DNA of 64,000 bases from Pseudomonadota bacterium. GTDB lineage: Bacteria > Pseudomonadota > Alphaproteobacteria > Puniceispirillales > Marisalimonadaceae. Under the pieces are notes generated by a model. That model was not told the DNA's origin, did no database searches, and worked only from the letters and a program-made list of their open reading frames with translations. The stretch spans positions 1-64,000 of the forward strand of contig JAOESH010000007.1 of the NCBI GenBank assembly GCA_028382005.1. The letters run 5' to 3'. Both the position numbers and the translations under genes were made by a program. This document shows positions 1 to 7,466 of the stretch, piece by piece. Position 1 is the first letter of the stretch. Every line of letters starts with the position of its first letter.

Positions 1-2
1 AC

Positions 3-47
3 CGTAAAAGATTTGTGCGGGAAGTGATCCTAGAGATTTTTATATGA
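3..47 (+). CDS. C-terminal end of an upstream gene (partial), possibly holB
   Basis: An open frame enters from the window edge and stops with TGA at 45-47, overlapping the metG start in an ATGA junction, the usual sign of translational coupling. Only about 14 residues are present (RKRFVREVILEIFI), too few for a family assignment. In many alphaproteobacteria the gene just before metG is the DNA polymerase III delta-prime subunit, whose tail is of this basic-hydrophobic type. That identity is inference from gene order; the overlap is seen directly. Confidence 0.4.
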   Translation, partial: RKRFVREVILEIFI

Positions 48-1561
48 AAAACAGTTATTATATCACTACTCCTATCTATTACGTAAACGATGTCCCTCAT
101 ATTGGTCATGCCTATACAACTTTGTCATGTGATATTATAGCAAGATTTAAACGTTTAGACGATTTTGATGTTTTTTTCTTAACCGGAACTGATGAACATG
201 GTCAAAAAGTAGAGATGGCAGCTAAAAATAAAAATATTGAACCATTTGATTTTGTAGACGAAGTGTCAAAAAACTTTAAAAATCTTTTAAATTGTATGAA
301 TTTTTCATCTGATGATTTTATAAGAACTACAGAAAAAAGACATATAGACTCTTGTCAAAAAATTTGGAAGAAACTCATTGATAATGGTCATATTTATTTA
401 GGCAAATATTCTGGTTGGTATGCAGTAAGAGACGAAGCTTTTTTTTTAGAATCTGAAATTATTGATGGAAAGGCACCTTCTGGTGCACCAGTTGAATGGG
501 TTGAAGAGCCTTCTTATTTTTTTGATTTGTCAAAATGGCAAAACAAACTACTTTCTTTTTATGAAGAAAATAAAAGTTTTATCTCTCCTGCTTCAAGAAG
601 AAACGAAGTAATTAGCTTCGTTAAAGGAGGATTGAAAGATCTTTCAGTAAGCAGGACAAGTTTTTCATGGGGTGTTAAAGTTCCCAATGACGACAATCAC
701 ATCATGTATGTATGGCTTGATGCTCTTACAAATTATTTGTCAGCTTGTAATTATTCAGAAGGTAAAAATCAAGAATCTTTTGCAAAATTTTGGCCTGCAG
801 ACATTCATATGGTAGGAAAAGACATTATTAGGTTTCATGCTGTTTATTGGCCAGCATTTCTTATGGCGGCTAATTTGCCGCTACCAAAAAAAATTTTTGC
901 ACATGGATGGTGGACTAATGAAGGGAATAAAATATCTAAGTCACTGGGTAACGTTATTAATCCTTTTGAATTAGTAGAAAAATATGGAGTTGATCAAGTC
1001 AGATATTTTTTAATGAGGGAAGTGCCTTTCGGTAATGATGGCGATTTTTCAAATTCTCAACTAATTAATAGAGTCAATAGTGACCTTGCAAATAGTTACG
1101 GAAATCTTTTCCAACGTGTAGTCTCTATGATTTGTAAAAATTGTAATGAAGTAGTACCATTGAAACCAAATAATTATAAAAATGAAGACTTATTTTTAAT
1201 TAACTCAATTAAGAATTCTATGGATGATTACAGGTATTTAATTGACAATCAAAAATTTGACCAGTATCTAAAAAATATTTGGATTACAATTGGTAATGCA
1301 AACAAATATGTAGACGAACAAGCTCCTTGGTCATTAAAGACAAGTGATTTTTCTAGAATGGAAGATGTATTATATAATTTATTAGAAACAATTAGACAAA
1401 TATCTATTTTACTTCAACCTTTTATGCCTGACACATCTAAAACAATTCTTGATCATATCAAAGTTGAACATCAAGACAGACATTTTACGTCAATCAATAA
1501 AATGTATCAAGGTGGTATTACAATTACAAAGCCAACACCAATGTTCCCAAGAATAGTTTAA
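44..1561 (+). CDS. metG: Methionyl-tRNA synthetase
   Basis: Charges tRNA(Met) with methionine in the cytoplasm, an essential step of initiation and elongation. It is a class I aminoacyl-tRNA synthetase: the HIGH signature is at residues 19-22 and the KMSKS-type loop (KISKS) at about 296-300, on either side of the Rossmann fold, followed by the helical anticodon-binding domain. At 505 residues it is the compact form without the C-terminal EMAP-like tRNA-binding domain. The ATG overlaps the stop of the preceding frame (ATGA). It leads a tight run with tatD and a metallo-hydrolase, an arrangement common in alphaproteobacteria. Confidence 0.97.
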   Translation: MKNSYYITTPIYYVNDVPHIGHAYTTLSCDIIARFKRLDDFDVFFLTGTDEHGQKVEMAAKNKNIEPFDFVDEVSKNFKNLLNCMNFSSDDFIRTTEKRHIDSCQKIWKKLIDNGHIYLGKYSGWYAVRDEAFFLESEIIDGKAPSGAPVEWVEEPSYFFDLSKWQNKLLSFYEENKSFISPASRRNEVISFVKGGLKDLSVSRTSFSWGVKVPNDDNHIMYVWLDALTNYLSACNYSEGKNQESFAKFWPADIHMVGKDIIRFHAVYWPAFLMAANLPLPKKIFAHGWWTNEGNKISKSLGNVINPFELVEKYGVDQVRYFLMREVPFGNDGDFSNSQLINRVNSDLANSYGNLFQRVVSMICKNCNEVVPLKPNNYKNEDLFLINSIKNSMDDYRYLIDNQKFDQYLKNIWITIGNANKYVDEQAPWSLKTSDFSRMEDVLYNLLETIRQISILLQPFMPDTSKTILDHIKVEHQDRHFTSINKMYQGGITITKPTPMFPRIV

Positions 1562-1574
1562 AATTAAAAAAAAT

Positions 1575-2357
1575 ATGAATTATTTAATAGACACACATGC
1601 ACATTTAGATTTTCCAGAATTATACTCAAATCTTAGTGAAATAATAGAAAACGCTAAAAATAATAATGTTTTAAAAATTATAACTATCTCAACAAATTTA
1701 AATAAGATTGAAAAAATTATTCAAATTTCAAATGATCATGAAGTCATATATTTTACAGTAGGGGTTCATCCAAACGAAGTTTTAAAAGATGATAATTATG
1801 ATAATTATAGCTTAATATCTAATATTTCTAATAACTTAAAATGTGTTGGAGTAGGAGAGTGTGGCTTAGATTACCACTTTGGTAACGAAGATAAAGAAAA
1901 GCAGAAATTATCATTTATAACTCAAATAAAAGTAGCAAGAGATAATAAGCTTCCATTAATTATTCATTCAAGAGATGCAGATGATGACATGATTAATATA
2001 TTACAAGATGAATATAAAAAAGGACCGTTTAAAGCTATTCTTCATTGTTTTAGTTCAGGTAAAGATTTAGCATTATGTGGTATTGAACTAGATTTTTATA
2101 TTTCTTTTTCTGGAATAGTAACTTTTAAATCTGCAAAGTTAATACAAGAAATTGCATGTATTGTTCCTAAAGATCGAATATTAGTTGAAACAGATTCTCC
2201 TTATTTAGCTCCAACACCTTTTAGAGGAACTATTAATGAACCAAAAAATTGCTTTCATACAGCAAAATTTCTATCCACAATAAGAAATAGTGACTTTAAA
2301 GAATTTACAGGTCAATTATGTATGAACTCTTTAAAGATTTTTGATAAGATATTGTGA
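1575..2357 (+). CDS. tatD: TatD family metal-dependent hydrolase (DNase)
   Basis: TIM-barrel metal-dependent hydrolase; characterised members act as 3'-5' DNases or in RNA quality control. The metal-binding set is complete: the HxH pair near the N-terminus (H8, H10), E95 in GECGLDYH, H131 in HSRDAD, H157 in HCFSSG and D207 in ETDSPYLAP. Length (260) is normal. It starts 13 bases after metG and its TGA overlaps the ATG of the next gene, so the three genes look co-transcribed. The family call is secure; its substrate in this organism is not shown by the sequence. Confidence 0.93.
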   Translation: MNYLIDTHAHLDFPELYSNLSEIIENAKNNNVLKIITISTNLNKIEKIIQISNDHEVIYFTVGVHPNEVLKDDNYDNYSLISNISNNLKCVGVGECGLDYHFGNEDKEKQKLSFITQIKVARDNKLPLIIHSRDADDDMINILQDEYKKGPFKAILHCFSSGKDLALCGIELDFYISFSGIVTFKSAKLIQEIACIVPKDRILVETDSPYLAPTPFRGTINEPKNCFHTAKFLSTIRNSDFKEFTGQLCMNSLKIFDKIL

Positions 2358-3145
2358 TGATAGATAATTTTAAAGTAACAGTCTTAGGTTCAGGCACATC
2401 AGTAGGTATACCTGCTTTAGGTAAGTTAGGCTGGGGTAAATGTGACCCTAACAATCTTAAAAATAAAAGACAAAGATGTTCAATATTAATTCAAAATGAA
2501 AATACGACTATATTAGTAGATGCTGGGCCTGATATTAAAAACCAGTTGATAGGACATAACATTAAAAAAATTGACGCTGTACTCATTACTCATCAACATT
2601 CAGACCATATAGCTGGATTAGATGAATTAAGGCCTTATTATTTTTATAATAGAGAAAAAATTAAGCTGTACACAAATCTAGAAACTGCTAATTTTCTTTT
2701 AAATAGATATGATTATCTATTCAAAAAAAACAAAAATTCACAATCTTATTTTGAGCCACCATTAGAAATCATCAATATAGATTATTTTCAAAACTTAATG
2801 ATTAAAGATATATCTATTCAAACAATTAAGCAACATCACGGCGTTATAGACACACTTGGTTTTATTTTTAACAATAGATTTGCGTACTGCACAGATGTTG
2901 TAGATTTTCCAAAGCAAAGTTTTGATTTTTTATATAACCTTAAGGCTGTTATTATTACTGGTTTAAGAGCTGCTCCTCATACAGCTCACGCTCATTTTGA
3001 TTTAACTTTTAGCTGGATTGCTGAATTAAAGCCTTCTATTGCATATTTAACTCATTTAAGTCCTGAGTCTGATCATGATATTGTAACAAAATTATGTCCT
3101 TTGGGAGTTTATCCAGCCTATGATGGCTTAGTTATTGATATATAA
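2357..3145 (+). CDS. Metallo-beta-lactamase fold hydrolase, PhnP-like phosphodiesterase
   Basis: Soluble metallo-hydrolase of 262 residues. The diagnostic motif THQHSDH lies at about residues 78-84, and there are later metal-ligand candidates (HH near the TIKQHHG segment, D in YCTDVVDF, and a C-terminal H in YLTHLSPES). The N-terminal GSGTSVGIPA is typical of the PhnP/cyclic phosphodiesterase branch found beside tatD in alphaproteobacteria. I prefer the ATG at 2357, which shares its A with the tatD stop (TGATG), over the GTG at 2354. No phosphonate genes are nearby, so a C-P lyase role is not implied. Confidence 0.88.
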   Translation: MIDNFKVTVLGSGTSVGIPALGKLGWGKCDPNNLKNKRQRCSILIQNENTTILVDAGPDIKNQLIGHNIKKIDAVLITHQHSDHIAGLDELRPYYFYNREKIKLYTNLETANFLLNRYDYLFKKNKNSQSYFEPPLEIINIDYFQNLMIKDISIQTIKQHHGVIDTLGFIFNNRFAYCTDVVDFPKQSFDFLYNLKAVIITGLRAAPHTAHAHFDLTFSWIAELKPSIAYLTHLSPESDHDIVTKLCPLGVYPAYDGLVIDI

Positions 3146-3191
3146 GTTACATAATATATATTATGCGACAAAGGTACTTAATTAATTATAA

Positions 3192-4185
3192 TCATTTTGA
3201 ACCTCCCTCAGTATTTTTCTTACCACTGCAACCATATTGTATAAGAAATGATTTGTGGAATTCTATCTTTTATCTTTAAGTCTTTGGACTTTTGGTTGAG
3301 ATGTAAATCATAATTCAAGATTACTTACAGAATTGTCTAATTCATTTCCATTAATGTGATGTAATTTAATTAGGTTAAAAATATCTACCAGGTTTAGTCC
3401 AAACAACATAAATATGTTTTAAAATCATTCCTCTATTATTTAAATGTTTGAGTTTTTGATTTTAAGAATATATTAGCTGATAACCATGATAATTAACTCT
3501 AGACTTAGGCTTGTGTCTGCATTTCATACAATAATCATTATAAGGCTTTCAGAGACCCTAAATTGTCTTCTTACGCTTATTGCTAACCGCCATTCTGTAT
3601 TTCCACATATACATTTTAGTCAACATTAAGCTTTATTCCATAGTATTAATTTATTAGTAGAAAATTTATATTTTTAATCTATTACTACTCTTGGATCAGA
3701 TTTCTTTCCTAACAAGTCACTCCAATTTTCATTTAGTTATAATTTTAAGTTACATCTTTTACATTTAAATTTATTTTCCTTCTATATCTTAATATTTCAT
3801 TAGATCTCTGTATGATGACGCTACATATACATTTTAGTAAAACAAAGTATTTGTTTTGATATGACAAATAACAATAATCAACTATTGTTAAATTATCCAT
3901 GTTAGTTCCAAGAAAATTAATTTTATTTGAAATAACTCTAGATTGTTAAACTGTTCTTATTTTCACATTATTTTTATTATAATGATATTTAAAATTTCAA
4001 TATAACACATTGAAATATTTGGCTATATTTTCTGAAGAAGCACCCTTTTCATACATAGAAACTGCTGAATTTATATTCTTATTAAAGTTTTTAGTTTCAT
4101 TCCAAGACGTATATGCACATTTGGTTGATAATTTGTTAATAAATTCACATAAAATATTATGAAAGTATTTACAAAAATTAAAATA
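3192..4185 (-). pseudogene. Decayed HTH / zinc-ribbon / HNH endonuclease-type gene
   Basis: Reading the minus strand through stops and frameshifts gives a recognisable order of parts. A helix-turn-helix-like stretch (MYEKGASSENIAKYFNV, about 4063-4013) is followed by IR-rich and Cys-pair segments (KCIC, KCKRC, KCICGNTEW, CMKCRH) resembling short zinc ribbons. It ends with an HNH-like tail (HHINGNELDNSVSNLEL, then TSQPKVQRLKDK, then IEFHKSFLIQYG) closing at TGA 3192-3194. The HHxNGxxLDN...NLEL...QPxxQR pattern is typical of phage and homing HNH nucleases. A conserved Trp position after NLEL is a TGA and several other stops are present, so no intact product is possible. The 5' boundary is uncertain. 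The rest of 3146-4217 shows nothing else I can name. Confidence 0.65.
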
Positions 4186-4223
4186 ATATATAAAAATTAC
4201 ATATATTTTAAATAAGGTTGGTT

Positions 4224-4859
4224 ATGACAATATTTACTCCTGCTTCAGACAAACAATTTTTTTCACCATTCGGCCCAACTGTTGGATACTTTAAAATGCC
4301 AAATCTAATGGTTGATAAGCTAAATTCATCAGTAGAGAAAAATTTGAGTGATCACTCTAATAGATTAGTCGGAAAGGTATCAGAAGAATTAAGTTTTGAT
4401 AATGAGTCAAAAAAAATTGCAGGAGATAATTTGATAAATTTTATAACTGAATATCATAGTTATACAAAATTAAGAAATTCAATGAATAAAGAAGATTTAG
4501 ATCCTACAGAAAAATATAAGTTAGAAATTATTTCTGCTTGGTTCGTTAGGCAATATGAAAACGAGTATAATCCTTTGCATATTCATACTGGTTGTACATT
4601 GTCATGTGTAGGGTATTTATCGTTACCTGAAGGAATAGAAAATGAATGGGAAGATGATTACAAAAACCATTATCCAGCAAATGGACATATTAATTTTGCT
4701 CATGGTACTCATGGTTCTCATAGTTGTTCAAACTTTTTAGTTAAGCCTCAAGTAGGTGATTTTTATATTTTTCCTTCTTATTTATCTCATTGTGTATATC
4801 CATTCTATACACCCGGTGAACGTCGTTCATTTAGTATGAATATGATCTTTTCAAAATAA
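4224..4859 (+). CDS. Putative 2OG-Fe(II) oxygenase, phage-type family
   Basis: Predicted 2-oxoglutarate/Fe(II)-dependent oxygenase of 211 residues, matching by pattern the small family found in marine phages and their hosts. Visible are an HxH pair in PLHIHTG (H119, H121), a hydrophobic strand (LSCVGYLSLP), GDFYIFPSYLSH with H189 as the likely distal ligand, and ERRSFSMN supplying the arginine that normally holds 2-oxoglutarate. I start at ATG 4224, with AAGG at 4214-4217 as ribosome binding site; the TTG at 4218 is too close to it. It stands alone next to the decayed endonuclease gene, consistent with acquired phage cargo. Substrate unknown. Confidence 0.75.
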   Translation: MTIFTPASDKQFFSPFGPTVGYFKMPNLMVDKLNSSVEKNLSDHSNRLVGKVSEELSFDNESKKIAGDNLINFITEYHSYTKLRNSMNKEDLDPTEKYKLEIISAWFVRQYENEYNPLHIHTGCTLSCVGYLSLPEGIENEWEDDYKNHYPANGHINFAHGTHGSHSCSNFLVKPQVGDFYIFPSYLSHCVYPFYTPGERRSFSMNMIFSK

Positions 4860-5184
4860 ATAATTAAATATAATCTTTGAAATGTTAAATCAGTTTTACT
4901 TTATTTTTTTATCACTTTGTATCATCAATATATATTAATTAGTTTGAAACGGAATTTTCATTAACGCTGATGATGGAATTTCAAATGGTCCTAATAAGTA
5001 ACCTAATTGTATGTTTTATTGTCTCGTTGCTAATATTTTTTTAGTAAACTTTATTATCTCAAGCATAGAAAACTCAAAATAATTACGAGATCTTTAGTCT
5101 CACTTTATATAAAAATAAATATTACTTTATAAGAACAGTTATTGAATTTATTAAGAAAATGTAATAACTCATTGTTAAATAATA
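4860..5184. other. Gene-poor stretch with a possible decayed frame
   Basis: About 325 bases with no intact gene. On the minus strand a frame with two stops can be read from roughly 5090 to a TAA at 4935-4937. It ends in protein-like text (LGYLLGPFEIPSSALMKIPF) preceded, after a stop, by FEFSMLEIIKFTKKI. I do not recognise the family, and chance cannot be excluded in such AT-rich DNA. No clear promoter, terminator or repeat was seen. Confidence 0.3.
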
Positions 5185-5364
5185 TTAAAACCAAGAAAAA
5201 GGATTCCACCATGAACCACTATCATTTTTAGTTTCTGATGTTGTGGCTTGGCTAGAAGATGAACCAATATAAGCCCAATCTGGAAGAATAGAATTATATG
5301 TTGAACATCCTGAACCTAATGTCATAAATGTAAAAATCAATAAAACACTTACTTTTTTTAACAT
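5185..5364 (-). CDS. Small lipoprotein, 59 residues
   Basis: Short gene on the minus strand with a good ribosome binding site (AAGGAA, about 7 bases before the ATG at 5364). The product has a classic lipoprotein leader: MLKK, a hydrophobic stretch VSVLLIFTFMTL, then lipobox LGSGC with Cys20 as the predicted lipid anchor. The mature part is about 40 residues, Ser/Thr-rich in the middle, ending in the aromatic tail SWWNPFSWF. I do not recognise a family. Small lipoproteins of this sort usually sit in the inner or outer membrane of marine alphaproteobacteria; the role is unknown. It is divergent from the amidohydrolase gene at 5481. Confidence 0.75.
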   Translation of the reverse strand: MLKKVSVLLIFTFMTLGSGCSTYNSILPDWAYIGSSSSQATTSETKNDSGSWWNPFSWF

Positions 5365-5480
5365 TTAATTTCCTTTAAATACTTATAATAATTTATCGTA
5401 TTATATTTATTGAATTTGATAAAATTAAAATCTATTATTTTAATATAAAGTTAAATTAAAATTCTATTTGGAGACTTTTT

Positions 5481-6548
5481 ATGGATATAACGCCTTATGG
5501 TAGCACAGCAGCACGAATTCATGGTGAACCAGGTCATACAGTTCGTCCAGCTACTAAAACAGTTGACGCTCACTGTCACTTACACGTTCAAGAAGCAGCT
5601 GATATTGTTCAAGGCTTGTTTGATCAACATGACGTCCCTGCTTTTAGGCATTCTAATTTAATAACGACTAATCAAAATATTCAACAAATTAAAGATAGGT
5701 TTATGGACTTAACAAATGTTGAGACAAGATTAAAAAAAATGGATTCACAAGGGATTGATATGCAAGTTCTTATTCCAGTTCCTTTCCAACATTACTGTAA
5801 TATTAGATCTGATGCGGCAATTAAAGCTATTGAAACAATCAATAATAAACTTTCTGCAACAGCAAATGCAAGAAAAGATAGATTTGTAGCTTTAGGTCAT
5901 TTGCCAATGCAAAATGGGGACTTAGCAGCTAAAGAAATGAAACGTTGTGTAAATGAACTAGATATTAGAGGCTTTCAAATAATAACATTTCAAGATGGTA
6001 AAGAATTATCACACTCTTCATATGATCCTGTATGGGAAATGGCAACAAAATTAGATGTTCCAATATTCTTGCATCCAAATGGTTATCCAGAAGGTGAAAG
6101 ATTAAAGAATCACTATTTTATAAATATAATTGGTAACCCAATGGATACCACAGTGGCATTGCATCACTTAATTTTTGACGGTACAATGGAAAAATTTCCA
6201 TCTTTAAAAATATTTGTAGCTCATGGTGGTGGTTATCTTCCAGCATATTCAGGAAGAATAGACCATGCATGGGGCGCCAGACCTGATTGCAGAGGACATA
6301 ATTTAAAACATAAACCATCTGACTATTTAAAAAGAATGTATTTTGATACTGTTGTGTTTTCTTTTGATCAACTAAAATACTTAATTGATAAATTTGGTTC
6401 AGATCATATTGTGATGGGAACAGATTATCCATACGACATGGCTGAAGACGACCCAATCGAGCATGTCATTGGAACTAAAGGTCTTTCAAAAAATGATATT
6501 GAAAAGATTACAGGTGCAAATGCATGTTCTCTATTTAAGATTTCATAA
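5481..6548 (+). CDS. Amidohydrolase family protein (ACMSD-like metal-dependent hydrolase)
   Basis: TIM-barrel amidohydrolase of 355 residues resembling the 2-amino-3-carboxymuconate-semialdehyde decarboxylase branch, which carries out non-oxidative decarboxylation or hydrolysis of aromatic-derived acids. Metal-site residues seen are H31-x-H33 in DAHCHLH, H198 in FLHPNGYP, H248 in VAHGGGYLP and D315 in GTDYPYD. A good GGAG ribosome site precedes the ATG. The next gene follows after a single in-frame stop and nine bases. The exact substrate cannot be read from sequence; a role in breakdown of a ring-cleavage product is a reasonable inference. Confidence 0.85.
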   Translation: MDITPYGSTAARIHGEPGHTVRPATKTVDAHCHLHVQEAADIVQGLFDQHDVPAFRHSNLITTNQNIQQIKDRFMDLTNVETRLKKMDSQGIDMQVLIPVPFQHYCNIRSDAAIKAIETINNKLSATANARKDRFVALGHLPMQNGDLAAKEMKRCVNELDIRGFQIITFQDGKELSHSSYDPVWEMATKLDVPIFLHPNGYPEGERLKNHYFINIIGNPMDTTVALHHLIFDGTMEKFPSLKIFVAHGGGYLPAYSGRIDHAWGARPDCRGHNLKHKPSDYLKRMYFDTVVFSFDQLKYLIDKFGSDHIVMGTDYPYDMAEDDPIEHVIGTKGLSKNDIEKITGANACSLFKIS

Positions 6549-6557
6549 GATAATACT

Positions 6558-7451
6558 TTGATTAAAGAAATATCGATTGCCGGGTATCAAGGTTCTAACT
6601 CTATCCATACTAAATCTATTAAATATTTCATAGATAATTTAAAAAACGAATTTAATGTTGATTATACTATGGATATAACAGCTAACAATGAAAAAGCTTC
6701 AAGCTTAATAGAAAAAACTATTGATCAAAAAATAGATATTTCTTACTTATTATCAAGTTATTACGAAAATATATTGCCCGAAATTAAAATATTAGATCTG
6801 CCCTATTTTTTTAATTCAAGAATTGAAGCGTATAATTTATTAAGATCAGATTTTTTTGATTTTATTAATAGTAAACTATTAAAAAAAAATATTAAGCTTT
6901 TAGGTTTTTGGGATAACGGAATTAGGCATTTTAGTTCCCAAAAAATTATAGAACAACCTCAAGATTGTATTGGACAAATATTAAGAACTACTCCTAGCCC
7001 TCTTCATGTTGAAATTTTTAAATCACTCGGTTTTATACCTAATCCGCTAGATGTTAGAGATTTTAAAGTCGCAATTAAAGATAATACAATTAATGCTCAA
7101 GAAAACCCTCTTACTAATTATTGGAATTTTGAAATATATAATTATCAAAAATTTGTTACATTATCTGCACATATGTTTGGTTTTTGTCTTTTTGTAATAA
7201 ATAATAATTTTTTTAAAAGTTTAAATTTAAAAGAACAAAACAAAATACTCGATATAGCATTCAAAAGCACTGAATTTCAAAGAAATTTGGCAGTAAAAGA
7301 AGATGATATATTAATGAAAAAAATTAAAGTAAAAGGAATTAAAGTAGTCAAACCACAAACAAAAAATTTAGATGAATTCAAAAGAATGACTAAAGTTTTT
7401 CATGAAAGTTATTTTAATGAGAACCCACATATGAAGAAATTTATATTATAG
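6558..7451 (+). CDS. TRAP-type (DctP-like) binding protein lacking a signal peptide
   Basis: The 297-residue product has the DctP layout: LPYFFNSRIEAYNLL, LGFWDNGIRHFSS, LRTTPSPLHVEIFKSLG, then AQENPLTNY (the segment before the last ligand-binding strand), and a C-terminal helical part. Family members are periplasmic and begin with a leader, but here the protein starts directly in the mature fold (IKEISIAGYQ) from a TTG at 6558. The reading frame is the same as that of the amidohydrolase, separated only by its TAA. No TRAP membrane subunits are adjacent. It could be a cytoplasmic solute-binding protein, a protein losing function, or a gene whose true start is missing. Confidence 0.78.
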   Translation: MIKEISIAGYQGSNSIHTKSIKYFIDNLKNEFNVDYTMDITANNEKASSLIEKTIDQKIDISYLLSSYYENILPEIKILDLPYFFNSRIEAYNLLRSDFFDFINSKLLKKNIKLLGFWDNGIRHFSSQKIIEQPQDCIGQILRTTPSPLHVEIFKSLGFIPNPLDVRDFKVAIKDNTINAQENPLTNYWNFEIYNYQKFVTLSAHMFGFCLFVINNNFFKSLNLKEQNKILDIAFKSTEFQRNLAVKEDDILMKKIKVKGIKVVKPQTKNLDEFKRMTKVFHESYFNENPHMKKFIL

Positions 7452-7466
7452 TTTATTACAATTTTG

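Noticed and set aside
3192-3400. UGA read as tryptophan in the HNH-like tail
   Set aside because: Intact genes here use TGG for Trp and TGA as a true stop (for example tatD), and the region has TAA stops and frameshifts too, so decay explains it better than recoding.
6118-6456. Long open frame opposite the amidohydrolase
   Set aside because: It lies wholly inside the coding frame of a well-supported gene, has no family pattern, and mirrors the sense codons.
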